NCBI GenBank assembly: GCA_937973685.1 | Contig: CALJKJ010000018.1 | Location: 1-64,000, forward strand | Source of the DNA: an uncultured Flavobacteriales bacterium | Lineage (GTDB): Bacteria > Bacteroidota > Bacteroidia > Flavobacteriales_D > Crocinitomicaceae | Length of the DNA: 64,000 nucleotides | Direction: 5' to 3' | In this document: positions 36,145-46,128 of the stretch, piece after piece | How positions within the stretch are numbered: the first letter of the stretch is position 1 | Layout: each line of letters opens with the position of its first letter | Translations under genes and position numbers: made by a program | Notes under the pieces: model-generated | The model's database searches: none | What the model saw: the letters and a program-made list of their open reading frames with translations, nothing else | What the model was told of the DNA's origin: nothing

Positions 36145-38097
36145 TTATTGTTTAATTAAGACGACAGATTCAGCTAAAGCAGCTTTTTTTGTTTTTATAA
36201 AATTATTCCATTCTTCAAAGCGCTCTGGTGCAAGTAACAAAAATGTCAAATCAAACGACAGTGTCATTACAATGCTGTTTCCAGTTTGTTTGTAATTGAT
36301 GGAGTAATGAACAAAGTCGTTGTCAAATGTATTGTTTTGCGGAAGCGATTTGAGTTTGTATCCTGAAGGAATCGTTAACGTTGTAACATAGGTGTCCGAA
36401 AAATGATTTTCCATCTCGTACGGCGCAATGCGTGTTTTTTTGAATTCACCTTGTTGCACAAAATCTTTGTTTAAAATCATATTGACATAGATTTCATTGT
36501 CCAAAACAGTTGCATAATTTTGAACTTTCCAATCAAATGACATTTTTGTTAACCCATCACGATCATCTATTCCTGTAACTTTTTCGTTGGTAATTGAAAA
36601 CGAGTTATTTCCACGTTCGTTGATACTTGTGATGAAATTATGATATTCTTTAACAGGGACACTTTTGGCTAAATTACCTAAGTAGATGTGGTAATATCCT
36701 GTGGAAATACTTCGTGTAGTACCAACAAGGTTTTTTTCTTGCAACTGAATGAATGTTGAATCAACCATTCGTGTGATTTTTCTATCGGGTACTGGGACAT
36801 TTACAATTTCAAATTCATTCGGTCCTAAATGAATAAATGCTTCTTTTTCTTGAATAAAACCAGTCGGCAAAACAATTGGTTGAAATGAATTTGTAGCATC
36901 TAAAAAATAATAATTACCATTTTCTTTATACGTAGTAATCATGTGATTATCACAAAAACTCGAAGGGAATTCGGAGTATTTGTAGGGTAGACTTCTACTG
37001 CCAATCCATGTTAAATATGTCGGGATGTGAACGGCTTTTGTCATGGAATAAATCAATGAAGCCATGTCTTTGCAATCGCCGTATCGTTTTTCAATGATGC
37101 GTGATGGCTGACGTGGAACAAAACCACCATCACCTTCTTCAAAAGCAATGTATTTTATATGATCTTGCACCCAGTAATAGATTGCTTGAACTTTGTCAAA
37201 GTTGGATGTTAGATTTTTCGTAATTGAATCAGCAATTTCAGTAATTTCTTTGCTTGGTGTTTCGTTTTCAACTTCAGCTATGTTTTTTTTGTAATTGTTG
37301 TGCAAATCAGAAATTGTTTCAATTAATTGCTGGCGACCGTTTTTAGTGTAATAGTATGCAATTTGAGCAAGTACGTGTGGTGCGTAAAAACGATTGTTAG
37401 GAGCCATTTCTTCCGATTTAATTATCAAATCTTCAGCTGTTTTCCAGGTCATTATTCGTTTGCCTTTGTTCAACGTTTCTGAAAAGTTGATAGGGAATTT
37501 TTCGGTGTTAAATAATTTGCTCTTCAAATGAATACAACTATCCATTTCAATGATGAATTGCGGGTTTTCACATGGAATCATACCGTAAAAACTATAGCCA
37601 AAGGGAAAACTATTATCCGATACAGCTACTTCATAAGATAGGTGACGAAGCGCTCCTTCTACCAACCCGCCATAAACAAAGGAAGTAGTTTTTGTGCCAT
37701 CATGAAAAATACCATTGTCTGCTTCACCATCTTTTGTAGTGAAATTACTCGCTTCAATTTTTTTTGAACCTTTCTCTGTAGGGACAATTGAATAAGCATC
37801 AATGTTAGTTATTGTTTCAAAAGGCGAAAAATCAATCGATGATTCTGATAAACTGATAATGCCATTTTTATCCAAAATCAAGTAGTCCCATTCGTAAAAA
37901 TGAGTTACTGTTGGAATGTTTTTCACCATTTTTATAGCAATCCGATGAACACTTTTTGTTTGTACCAAATGTTGTCCTGGATATTTTTTACGGTAGTTTG
38001 CTAAATCCTCTTTTGTCTGAGACAGCAGTACGTTACTCATTAAAAGAAAAAATAGACTGAATAAGCTGGTGTTAAAATTTTTCGATGGTAAGCGCAT
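36145..38097 (-). CDS. DUF3857 protein with transglutaminase-like domain
   Basis: Exported protein, 650 residues, with signal peptide (SLFFLLMSNVLLSQ). An N-terminal DUF3857-like domain is followed by a transglutaminase-like core near 300-410 with the complete triad: Cys in KRYGDCKDMASL, His in CDNHMITTY and Asp in YYFLDATN. Members act on proteins or peptides, as protease, amidase or cross-linker; substrate unknown. It is 3 bp upstream of its degenerate paralogue and its start overlaps the MORN-repeat gene by 26 bp. Confidence 0.82.
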   Translation of the reverse strand: MRLPSKNFNTSLFSLFFLLMSNVLLSQTKEDLANYRKKYPGQHLVQTKSVHRIAIKMVKNIPTVTHFYEWDYLILDKNGIISLSESSIDFSPFETITNIDAYSIVPTEKGSKKIEASNFTTKDGEADNGIFHDGTKTTSFVYGGLVEGALRHLSYEVAVSDNSFPFGYSFYGMIPCENPQFIIEMDSCIHLKSKLFNTEKFPINFSETLNKGKRIMTWKTAEDLIIKSEEMAPNNRFYAPHVLAQIAYYYTKNGRQQLIETISDLHNNYKKNIAEVENETPSKEITEIADSITKNLTSNFDKVQAIYYWVQDHIKYIAFEEGDGGFVPRQPSRIIEKRYGDCKDMASLIYSMTKAVHIPTYLTWIGSRSLPYKYSEFPSSFCDNHMITTYKENGNYYFLDATNSFQPIVLPTGFIQEKEAFIHLGPNEFEIVNVPVPDRKITRMVDSTFIQLQEKNLVGTTRSISTGYYHIYLGNLAKSVPVKEYHNFITSINERGNNSFSITNEKVTGIDDRDGLTKMSFDWKVQNYATVLDNEIYVNMILNKDFVQQGEFKKTRIAPYEMENHFSDTYVTTLTIPSGYKLKSLPQNNTFDNDFVHYSINYKQTGNSIVMTLSFDLTFLLLAPERFEEWNNFIKTKKAALAESVVLIKQ

Positions 38098-41000
38098 TGT
38101 CGTTATAATAGGTTGTTTTTTGAGTTATTTTCCCATCAGCATTGTACACAAGTGCAGTTCCGTGTTTGTCACCGTACAGATAAGGAGTTTTACTTTTGAT
38201 TTTTCCATTGCTGAAATAAGTAATTTCCCAACCATGTTTTAATCCTTTGACATAATCTGTTTCTTCAATTTTGGCACCATTTTCATTATATTGATAAAAC
38301 TTTCCATTCTCTTCGTCATGTAAATAGGTGTTTTCCTCTGATTTTGTTCCGTTTTCGTAATATTCGGTATATTTTCCTTCGATTAAACCGTTTTTACGTT
38401 GGTGTTCCGTCGATTTTTTACCGTTTTTATAATAACACGTTATCGACATTTCTTTACTGTCTAATTTAATTGGTGCGATTTCCTTTCCATCGGTACCCAT
38501 ATAAGCATACGATTCAATCACTCCTTGATTGTAATAACGAATCATCATAACTTCGCCATTTGCATTGAAAGTAGTCACTTTTCCATGACGTTCATCGTTG
38601 AAATAGCTTCCTGTTAATGAAACTTTTCCGTTATCGTGATAATAATGGAAAACGCCTTCTGAAACACCTTTTACCCAAATCAAATCGGATGTTTTGGTTC
38701 CGTTTTCAGCGTAATACACCTCCAATCCATCTCGTTCACCATTAACATAATTCACTTCGTGAATTAATTTTCCTGTTAAACTAAACCATTTCCAAGTTCC
38801 TGTCCGTTCATCATTTAAATAGGCTCCAGCACAAGTAACTTGTTTGTTTGGACCATACCAAGTAAATACGCCATCTGCATTCCCGTTTTTGTAGTGAGCA
38901 ACTAATCGAACATAACTATTATCAGGACTATGTAACGTTATTTCTCCATTGTATTCTGGAAATTCATCGATGATTCGTTCGTTTGTATCTAAATAAATGT
39001 TAGTTATTTCACGCCCCATATCTAATTCTTGGAACGTATTTAATTTGCCATTGACAGCAAAATCCTTTTGGATACCATGTTGCGTTCCATTTACGTAATA
39101 ATTTTGGCTTTCAAAAGTTCCGTCAAATCGATAAGAAATCCAATCTTTATCGATTTCATTGTCTGTGTAAAACCCTTCTCGTATGAGGTCACCAAAAATA
39201 TTGTATTCAAGAAACAGTCCGTTTTTTTGACCATCTTTGATTTGAAACACGCGATTACGTTGACCATTTGGATGATAAGTAATCAAAGAATCTTTCAATT
39301 CACCTTTTGAATAGTACTCTCGTTTCCACAAATTTCCATACACGTCATAATAGTTCCATTCCCCCTCATTTAATCCATCAATTTTTTGACCAATCATATC
39401 GCGTTCACCATTCGGGTGATTGCGAATGAAGTCTAACTTTTTCCCTTTTTTAGTCGCTAAAACAGTTGCTTTATTGTTCTTGTCAATAAAAACAATTTCT
39501 GTTAGTTCACCTTTCGAGAACTCAAATTCGTGGTATTTTTTTCCATCCAAATCATAAAAAGTACTTTTTCCGTTTTGCTTTCCTGATTCATCCAAGGTCA
39601 TACTAATGCTTAATTTTCCATTGGAAAAATATTCTTCAGATAGTCCTATTTGCTTTCCTTTCTTGTAAGCACCTTTTTCTTCTAACTGCCCATTTGGATA
39701 AAATCGTTGAAAAGTACCATTATACAAATCTGCTTCATAATTGTATTCCGTTCGCAATTGTTTGTTTTCATAGAAAGTGCTGCGAACACCTTGAATCATG
39801 TCGTCTTTCAATGTGAATTGTTCTTGAATTTCGCCATTCGGATGGTATTCGGTGTAAGCTCCTTCTCCTTTTCCATCAACATAATTCACTTGATAATAAA
39901 TAGAACCGTTTCGGTAATAAGCAGTATAAAGCCCGTTTTTCTTTCCGTCTTTCATCGGATATTTTTCTTTTAACGTGCCGTTTTTAAAGTAAATATAAAC
40001 AGTGTCTTGAGCTAAGTTGTTTTTTAAGGTGTATTTTTCATTCAATTCACCTGTAAAATAATATTCATAGAATTTTTTTGTTGTTGCATCTACAAATTCA
40101 ACTTTTCGTGAAATGTTTCCGTCAAACTCATTGAATATTTCCCAGGTACCAATCGGATCGCCTTTTTCATCTAAATGAGCAATCATTTTTAACAAGCCAT
40201 TAGGATGATAGTAATAATTGTTACCAACCTCTGTTCGCCCATCTGGTCCTCCTAAATGACCTAAAGAGATTAAACCTTTAGCAGCATAATTTGCATAAAT
40301 AAATTGTTCTTTCCCTTCAAATTCCATGTATTGTGTAGATGCAAGTTTATCGAATTCGGTTTTAGACCAATCGTAAAACGCTCTTATTTTTGATATTTTC
40401 CCTTTTATCTTTCCTTGTATTGCGTCCGATTCGTTTGGTATTAAACTGACCAGGATTAATTCGTCTAATTTTTTATTTTCCCATACAGACTGGTAAAAAG
40501 GCATGTAAATTTGGTTCCAAAAGTCTAAATTATCTTTGTTATAGGTGTTGTTTTTTAAAAAGAGATGCAGTTGTTTTGCATAGTCCGTTCCAATTGTAAA
40601 TTTGGTTTTGTAATTGTCTTGCAAAGCAATTTTATTTGTGAACAATTCATTGAATTCGGAATATGGATCGCCATTTTCAAACACTTTTATTTGTTCGTGA
40701 GTCGACTCAAATGATCCGTTTGCGAGACTTTCCATTATGCCAACAACTTCATTTACACGACTGTCTTCGGGTTCTATCCAAGTAAACATCAGTAGTGACA
40801 TGAGAGCTTGATCATACAATCCTTGATTTGCAGCAATAATACCTAAGCGCAAATGACTAGGGTAGTAGTATACATTTCCCTTGATGGAAGCTTGGTAGTC
40901 TGCGATTGCTTCAGCGTATTTCTTTTGGTTTTCGTAGCAAACACCTCTGTTGTAATACAATAAATGTTGATGTGGGTATAATTTAATCCCCTCTGAATAT

Positions 41001-41356
41001 ACTTTGATAGCTTCCTCAGGTTGCTTATTTTTGTTGTAAGCATTACCTAAAAGTGAATAAACTTGATGTTTGAAATCAAAGCGAATTTTGTAATCTAATA
41101 AATCATGCAAAATTTCTTGTGCACGAATATATTGTTCCATTCCAATATAACTTAATGCCATTTCATATTGCGACTTTGCATAGTTGGTATCGTTAATACT
41201 TACCTTGTTGTAATCGCGAATAGCCTCATAGTATTCTTCTTTTTGATAGTGATCGTATCCTTTCCTAAGTAATTCTTCAGAATTTTCTAAGTTGATGTTT
41301 TTTTGTCCAAATTGAAAAAATGGTAGGATTAAGAATAAAAAAGTTAGATTTTTCAT
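38072..41356 (-). CDS. Giant TPR + MORN-variant (YwqK-like) repeat protein
   Basis: A 1,094-residue exported protein with signal peptide MKNLTFLFLILPFFQFGQ. Residues about 25-210 are TPR repeats (YAKSQYEMALSYIGMEQYIRAQEIL and following). From about 390 to the end there are some 25 repeats of the form YY.NG....YxxGxxxGxxxxY, the MORN-variant pattern found in YwqK-type proteins. These form extended beta arrays, possibly binding glycans, membranes or partner proteins. First gene of the operon with two DUF3857 proteins. I saw no frameshift or break. The database label "antitoxin" for such repeats is not supported by context. Confidence 0.8.
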   Translation of the reverse strand: MKNLTFLFLILPFFQFGQKNINLENSEELLRKGYDHYQKEEYYEAIRDYNKVSINDTNYAKSQYEMALSYIGMEQYIRAQEILHDLLDYKIRFDFKHQVYSLLGNAYNKNKQPEEAIKVYSEGIKLYPHQHLLYYNRGVCYENQKKYAEAIADYQASIKGNVYYYPSHLRLGIIAANQGLYDQALMSLLMFTWIEPEDSRVNEVVGIMESLANGSFESTHEQIKVFENGDPYSEFNELFTNKIALQDNYKTKFTIGTDYAKQLHLFLKNNTYNKDNLDFWNQIYMPFYQSVWENKKLDELILVSLIPNESDAIQGKIKGKISKIRAFYDWSKTEFDKLASTQYMEFEGKEQFIYANYAAKGLISLGHLGGPDGRTEVGNNYYYHPNGLLKMIAHLDEKGDPIGTWEIFNEFDGNISRKVEFVDATTKKFYEYYFTGELNEKYTLKNNLAQDTVYIYFKNGTLKEKYPMKDGKKNGLYTAYYRNGSIYYQVNYVDGKGEGAYTEYHPNGEIQEQFTLKDDMIQGVRSTFYENKQLRTEYNYEADLYNGTFQRFYPNGQLEEKGAYKKGKQIGLSEEYFSNGKLSISMTLDESGKQNGKSTFYDLDGKKYHEFEFSKGELTEIVFIDKNNKATVLATKKGKKLDFIRNHPNGERDMIGQKIDGLNEGEWNYYDVYGNLWKREYYSKGELKDSLITYHPNGQRNRVFQIKDGQKNGLFLEYNIFGDLIREGFYTDNEIDKDWISYRFDGTFESQNYYVNGTQHGIQKDFAVNGKLNTFQELDMGREITNIYLDTNERIIDEFPEYNGEITLHSPDNSYVRLVAHYKNGNADGVFTWYGPNKQVTCAGAYLNDERTGTWKWFSLTGKLIHEVNYVNGERDGLEVYYAENGTKTSDLIWVKGVSEGVFHYYHDNGKVSLTGSYFNDERHGKVTTFNANGEVMMIRYYNQGVIESYAYMGTDGKEIAPIKLDSKEMSITCYYKNGKKSTEHQRKNGLIEGKYTEYYENGTKSEENTYLHDEENGKFYQYNENGAKIEETDYVKGLKHGWEITYFSNGKIKSKTPYLYGDKHGTALVYNADGKITQKTTYYNDNALTIEKF

Positions 41357-41492
41357 TGTAGTTTTTTTGTAGAGAAAATGAAATTAATTATTTTTTTGAA
41401 AATAAATGAAACTTCACCGAACTTATTTCAAATTTATGCGTCTATGAAATAACTGTTGAAAACCAAAATGTAAAAAATCAATTGGAGATGTT

Positions 41493-41500
41493 TATATTTG
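41493..41500 (+). promoter_or_regulatory. Promoter -7 element of the secreted two-gene unit
   Basis: TATATTTG, exact TAnnTTTG match, 33 bp before the ATG at 41533. Confidence 0.5.
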
Positions 41501-41532
41501 TCATTCACTGTTGATTAAAATTTAAAAAGATA

Positions 41533-41985
41533 ATGAAACTAGTAAAATTATTTTTGTTTGCATTTTTCATGAGTGCATGCGCTGTAGTAGGTTCAGCACA
41601 AGTTAGTGCGAAAGCAACTTCAATTACTGATCAATGGACTTTAGTTCATTCACAGGATGGTATTAATTTTTATGCTAAAAAAGTTGTTTGTACCCTTTAT
41701 GAAGGGGTGAAACCTTTTGATTATGTGGTTTTAAAAGTGGAAAACATGACAAATGAAACTGCATCAATTTCTTTTGAATTTGGAACTATTTTAAATGGTG
41801 AGTGTTTTGGTTGTGGTTCAAATGAGGCAATAGCCTCTATTACTTTAGCACCAAATGCTGTAATTGAAAATAATTGTTCGACTTTCTCTCAAGGAATGCA
41901 TGGTTTAATTCAAAACCGCATGTCCAAAACAGTTAACCGTTTTGACGGGATACAAATTAATACAATCAAAATTTCAAAAAAATGA
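41533..41985 (+). CDS. Small secreted hypothetical protein
   Basis: A 150-residue exported protein with a signal peptide (LFLFAFFMSACAVVGSAQ). Mature part is a single beta-rich domain with five cysteines (VVCTLYEG, GECFGCGS, ENNCSTF). The motif LKVENMTNETASISFEFGTILNGECFGC resembles a small immunoglobulin-like domain. I do not recognise a family. The 3' end overlaps the T9SS cargo gene by 4 bp, which implies coupled translation and a shared role at the surface. Confidence 0.65.
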   Translation: MKLVKLFLFAFFMSACAVVGSAQVSAKATSITDQWTLVHSQDGINFYAKKVVCTLYEGVKPFDYVVLKVENMTNETASISFEFGTILNGECFGCGSNEAIASITLAPNAVIENNCSTFSQGMHGLIQNRMSKTVNRFDGIQINTIKISKK

Positions 41986-43910
41986 TGAAAAAATTAGCAT
42001 TAGTCGTATTATCTGTAGCCGCTAGTTTTATTAGTCAGGCTCAATTGTGTTCTATTGTCATTTCACCGAGTGATACGACAGTTTGCCCTGGCGATTCGGT
42101 TCACATTGTATCGATTCCAGTTTTATTGAACGGAAACCAGGCTTTTAACTTTAACAACTCCTCAATTCCGACAGGTTGGTCTGCAACAGGAGGGACGTTT
42201 TTCTCGACTCCTTGTGGTCAAAATCCTTCTGGTTCACCTTATTATTGGGCACAAACTGCTGCAGTAACTCCAGGGATTACTACTGCTTCTTATGATGTTT
42301 CTTGTGGTGGTTACCTGATTTTCGATATGAAAATGGCAATCCAAGGTCAAGCTAGTCCTTGTGAAGGGCCAGATGAGCAAGACGAAGGGATTTCTCTGCA
42401 ATACTCCTTAAATGGAGGATTAACTTGGGTTGATATTATTTATTATTCTCCAGGTGGATTTACATTGCCATCAAATCCAGGTGGAAATACTAGTATTGCT
42501 TCTGGACCAACAGCATATACAACTTGGGCGACGTATACTGTAAATATTCCTACTGCTGCTCAAACTTCTAATACACGTTTTAGATGGGTGCAAACTGCTA
42601 GTTCTTCCAGTGCAAATGATAACTGGGGATTGGATAATATTATTGTTAACGCGACAGGAGCTCCTTGTGGAAATCAGGCTGTAGTTAACTGGAGCAATGG
42701 TTTGATGGATACTACAGATTTCTGGATTGTTTCGAATGTCGATACTGTTGTAACTGCATACGTTTACGATACGATGGGTAACTTCATGTGTGCTTCAGCA
42801 CCAATTCCTGTTCATATTTATCAAGATTTAATGACACATTCGTTAGTAGATGTTGTTATTTCTAAATGTCCAACAACAAATGGTGCTGCTGAAGTAACTA
42901 ATATTGGTAATTCAATTGCACCGTATTCTGTTTTTTGGCCGGAATTGAATTCGACACAAAACCCAGTTACTCTTCCTACAAATGGACAACAACACGATAC
43001 GACCTTGTATCATGTGATTGTGACAGATGGTTGTGGTTACACTAGGGAAGATAGTGTCCTCTTTATTGTAAATCAAACATTAAATATAGATTCGGTATTT
43101 GCCCAACCTACAAGTGCATGTGCAAATGATGGCGTAGTTGTAGCATTAGTATCTGGAGCAACAGGTCAGCCTATGTACAAATGGAATGGACCTGGAGCAA
43201 CTAATCCTTTGTTTGTGAATTCAACAGTTTGGCAAAACAGACCAGCAGGGTGGTACTATTTTGAAGTTTCTGATAACGTTTGTAGTGATTCAGATAGTGT
43301 TTATGTAGATGTTTTAAATCCTCCTGTTGCGACATTCACAACATCTGATCCAGATGGTTGTGCGCCGCACAGTGTCACTTTTACAAACACAAGTGTAGGA
43401 ACAACCAATTTCTATTGGGACTTTGGAAATGGAAACACAGTAAATGTCACAACATTAGATCCGATAGTTCAAACATACAATGCGAATGCAAACGTCATGT
43501 TGATCTCTTCCAATGGACCAAATTGTTCTGATACTGCTTATGCAGTAATATCAGTTCAGATTTGTGGATGTACAGATCCTCTTGCTTTGAACTATAACCC
43601 GTTGGCGCAATCAAATGATGGATCTTGTTTGTATCCAAATCCAGTTGTAGAAGCACCAAACGTAATTACTCCAGATGGTGATAATGTAAATGATGTATTT
43701 GAACTTTCCGTACAAAATGTTCAAAAAATGGAATTAACGATCACTAATAGATGGGGGAATGTGATGTTCAAAGGTAACTCTTCAATTTGGGATGCGAAAG
43801 TTGGTGGTAAGATTGTAACAGAAGGTGTTTACTTCTATCAATATACAGCAACAGGTACACAAGGAGAAGAGGTTTCAGGACATGGTTTCTTCAATGTGGT
43901 AACGAAATAA
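41982..43910 (+). CDS. T9SS type B cargo protein with PKD-like domain
   Basis: Secreted surface protein, 642 residues, with signal peptide ending ...SQAQ. An N-terminal MAM/laminin-G-like region (to about 225, with NDNWGLDNIIVNA), Ig/SprB-like middle, a PKD domain (SVTFTNTSVGTTNFYWDFGNG), a Cys motif CGCTDPLALNYNPLAQSNDGSC, and a gliding-motility type B C-terminal sorting domain (APNVITPDGDNVNDVFELS; ITNRWGNVMFKG; EGVYFYQYTATG). The last domain directs type IX secretion. Ligand unknown; it is followed by a perfect terminator. Confidence 0.88.
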   Translation: MMKKLALVVLSVAASFISQAQLCSIVISPSDTTVCPGDSVHIVSIPVLLNGNQAFNFNNSSIPTGWSATGGTFFSTPCGQNPSGSPYYWAQTAAVTPGITTASYDVSCGGYLIFDMKMAIQGQASPCEGPDEQDEGISLQYSLNGGLTWVDIIYYSPGGFTLPSNPGGNTSIASGPTAYTTWATYTVNIPTAAQTSNTRFRWVQTASSSSANDNWGLDNIIVNATGAPCGNQAVVNWSNGLMDTTDFWIVSNVDTVVTAYVYDTMGNFMCASAPIPVHIYQDLMTHSLVDVVISKCPTTNGAAEVTNIGNSIAPYSVFWPELNSTQNPVTLPTNGQQHDTTLYHVIVTDGCGYTREDSVLFIVNQTLNIDSVFAQPTSACANDGVVVALVSGATGQPMYKWNGPGATNPLFVNSTVWQNRPAGWYYFEVSDNVCSDSDSVYVDVLNPPVATFTTSDPDGCAPHSVTFTNTSVGTTNFYWDFGNGNTVNVTTLDPIVQTYNANANVMLISSNGPNCSDTAYAVISVQICGCTDPLALNYNPLAQSNDGSCLYPNPVVEAPNVITPDGDNVNDVFELSVQNVQKMELTITNRWGNVMFKGNSSIWDAKVGGKIVTEGVYFYQYTATGTQGEEVSGHGFFNVVTK

Positions 43911-43928
43911 AATTTAGATAATAATAAT

Positions 43929-43966
43929 AAAAAAGGCTGAATCGGAAACGATTCAGCCTTTTTTTA
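43929..43966. terminator. Terminator with GAAA tetraloop
   Basis: AAGGCTGAATCG, GAAA loop, CGATTCAGCCTT flanked by A and T runs: a near-perfect stem 19 bp after the T9SS cargo stop. Confidence 0.9.
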
Positions 43967-44737
43967 TTTGCCTCAATAATCGGAGTCGATTTCCAACCTT
44001 GAAACAACTTACAAACTCCAAGTTTCACTTGAAAACAGGAATAAAAACTCGGGCATTAAAACATCCACAAGGAAACAAGCTGAAATGGAGGAAATGTGAA
44101 CCCCGTGTTTGAGGAGGTACGACGAGTTGGGGTGAACATCCGGAATGCATCGTAGCTTTCCGAGAACGGTTTTTCGGCCCTAGACTTTTTTGTTACTTTT
44201 TGGGGCAATGCCAAAAAGTAAATAACATCTAGTTTGTCATCGGTCCCTTGCCTTCGAGTTGAAATTCATTGTAAATGAATTTCCCTCAGTCATCGGGCCA
44301 CGTCATCGAAGACGGTTCCCAACCTTGAAACAAGGTACACAATCCATTTATTTATCGAAGCGTTCTCGTCTTCATTCCGGAAGTGAGGAAAAGCAACAAT
44401 CAATGTGCGTGGTTTTGCAGCAAAGGCGGTCACGTTTTAAATCGCAATGCAATGAGATTTAGCAACGTTTGCTAGCAAAACAAGCGGCTTGATTTTTGCC
44501 CGAACGGCTTTGAATGAAGACTAGCTTTTTTGTTACTTTTTTAGCAATGAAAAAAGTAAGTAACATTTAGTTTGCCCTCGATCCCTCAACTTTCGATCCC
44601 GAAACATCGGGAACAATTAATTTCCCTCAGTCATCGGTATCTACCATCCCTTGTTTTCGAGTTGCTCTACATTTTCAATGTATAGCCCTCACTTATCGTG
44701 ATTCGTCATCGAAGTCTACGATGTTTAAATTAGACAC
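43967..44737. repeat. Gene-free tandem array of two degenerate ~330-bp modules
   Basis: No coding gene fits this 770-bp stretch. It contains two copies of a module: CCAACCTTGAAACAA (about 43995 and 44319), then a TTTTTTGTTACTTTTT...GCAATG...AAAAAGTAA hairpin (about 44186-44226 and 44526-44564), then TAGTTTG-C--CG-TCCCT, then a variable hairpin, then CCCTCAGTCATCGG (44283 and 44624). A third, partial hairpin unit ends with CCCTCACTTATCG at 44686-44698. The hairpins have different stem sequences but the same flanks. Confidence 0.75.
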
Positions 44738-44768
44738 AAAAAAGCCGTAGGAAAATCCTACGGCTTTT
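44738..44768 (-). terminator. Terminator of the OmpA gene
   Basis: AAAAGCCGTAGGA / TCCTACGGCTTTT with an AAA loop; on the minus strand it is followed by a T run, 20 bp after the OmpA stop. Confidence 0.88.
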
Positions 44769-44787
44769 AAACAGTATTAAAAAGCTG

Positions 44788-46128
44788 TTAGTTGACTTTC
44801 AATTCAACTCTTCTGTTTATTTGTTTTCCTTCGGGTGTGTCGTTTGTTGTTTTTGGCATTGATTTCCCAAATCCTTTGATTGTTAATCGTGATTTAGCAA
44901 CACCTTTCGCTTGTAAATAAATTGCAACCGCTTCAGCACGATTCATAGAAAGCGTTTTGTTTTTCATTTCGGCACCTGAGTCGTCAGTATGTCCGTTGAT
45001 TTTTAATTTAGCATTTGGATTCATCGCTAAGTAATCAGCTACACCGTCTAACAATAGTTTCGCTTCGTTCGTTAAGTCATAACGATTATAATCAAACAAC
45101 ACATCATTGATTTGACCATTAATTGGAGCGACATTTATTAGGGCAGTTTTTTCATCAGGACAGCCATTATTTACCATTGAACCAGCTTTATCAGGGCAAT
45201 TGTCTTTTGCGTCAGCAACACCATCATTGTCTGAGTCTTTACAGCCGTTCGTTGAAAACGGACCTTTTTCTGTTGGACATGCATCATACGCATCAGCGAT
45301 TCCATCCATATCGGAATCAACAACTGCTTGACCTTTTGAATTGACCAAAGAACCTTCTGGAGTAGCTGCTTCTAAATCGTTGTAATTTGGAATTCCGTCT
45401 TTATCGTCGTCTTTTAATTTATCTTCTAACTCTTTTACTTTTTTATCGAAAGCTGTCATGTCAGCTCCGTAAATTGTTGGTGTCCAGTCAGCATGAGAAG
45501 ATGCTTTACCAAAGTAAAATGTTGCACCTAGAGATGCATTCAAAAAGTAACCATCAATTGCCCCATGTTGACTTAAGTTTTGCATGTCAAATTGGTACGT
45601 TTGGTTGTGGTGAAAAATAAACGATAAATCAGCATTTAACGAAAAACGCTCCGTTACTTTTAATTGCGGTGTTGCTCCAAAAATAAAATTGACCATGTCA
45701 TCAGATTTTTTAAACAAGGTGTTATCTGTTCCAACTTGGTAGTCTTTGTTTAACCACATACTTGAAATACCGGCTCCTCCATGGATTAATAATCCGAAAC
45801 GCTTTGAAAAAGTTGAGAAACGTAATAAATCCCCTGCATTGACAACTGCTTGTAAGGAAGATCTGAAATAATTTATGTTTCGAGTACCCGAATTTACGCC
45901 GTCAAATAAATCGTATCCAAAATCTAATTGGATTCCAACGCGGTTATTCATCATGTAGCGACCATTCAGCCCGAAATGTTGAAATTGATTCAGTTTTGTA
46001 TGTACAATAGTTGGAGCTTGTCCGTCGTGAACCCCTAGATTCAAGCCTAGCGACCATTTGTTAAATTCAGTTTGTGCAATGCTTGATAGGGATGAAGCAA
46101 AAGCTAAAAGGATAAGTGTTTTTTTCAT
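44788..46128 (-). CDS. OmpA/OprF-like outer-membrane porin with thrombospondin type 3 repeats
   Basis: A 446-residue outer-membrane protein: signal peptide MKKTLILLAFASSLSSIAQ, N-terminal eight-strand type beta-barrel (about 20-215), calcium-binding thrombospondin type 3 repeats (DDDKDGIPNYND, DSDMDGIADAYDACP, DSDNDGVADAKDNCP; about 245-325), and a C-terminal OmpA peptidoglycan-binding domain with KINGHTDDSGAEMKNKTLSMNRAEA and NRRVELKVN. It anchors the outer membrane to the cell wall and is normally very abundant in Bacteroidota. Confidence 0.93.
   Translation of the reverse strand: MKKTLILLAFASSLSSIAQTEFNKWSLGLNLGVHDGQAPTIVHTKLNQFQHFGLNGRYMMNNRVGIQLDFGYDLFDGVNSGTRNINYFRSSLQAVVNAGDLLRFSTFSKRFGLLIHGGAGISSMWLNKDYQVGTDNTLFKKSDDMVNFIFGATPQLKVTERFSLNADLSFIFHHNQTYQFDMQNLSQHGAIDGYFLNASLGATFYFGKASSHADWTPTIYGADMTAFDKKVKELEDKLKDDDKDGIPNYNDLEAATPEGSLVNSKGQAVVDSDMDGIADAYDACPTEKGPFSTNGCKDSDNDGVADAKDNCPDKAGSMVNNGCPDEKTALINVAPINGQINDVLFDYNRYDLTNEAKLLLDGVADYLAMNPNAKLKINGHTDDSGAEMKNKTLSMNRAEAVAIYLQAKGVAKSRLTIKGFGKSMPKTTNDTPEGKQINRRVELKVN

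Noticed and set aside
38072..41356. Toxin-antitoxin function of the YwqK-like repeat protein
   Set aside because: The label comes from database naming of such repeats; this protein is exported, very large, and has no toxin partner.
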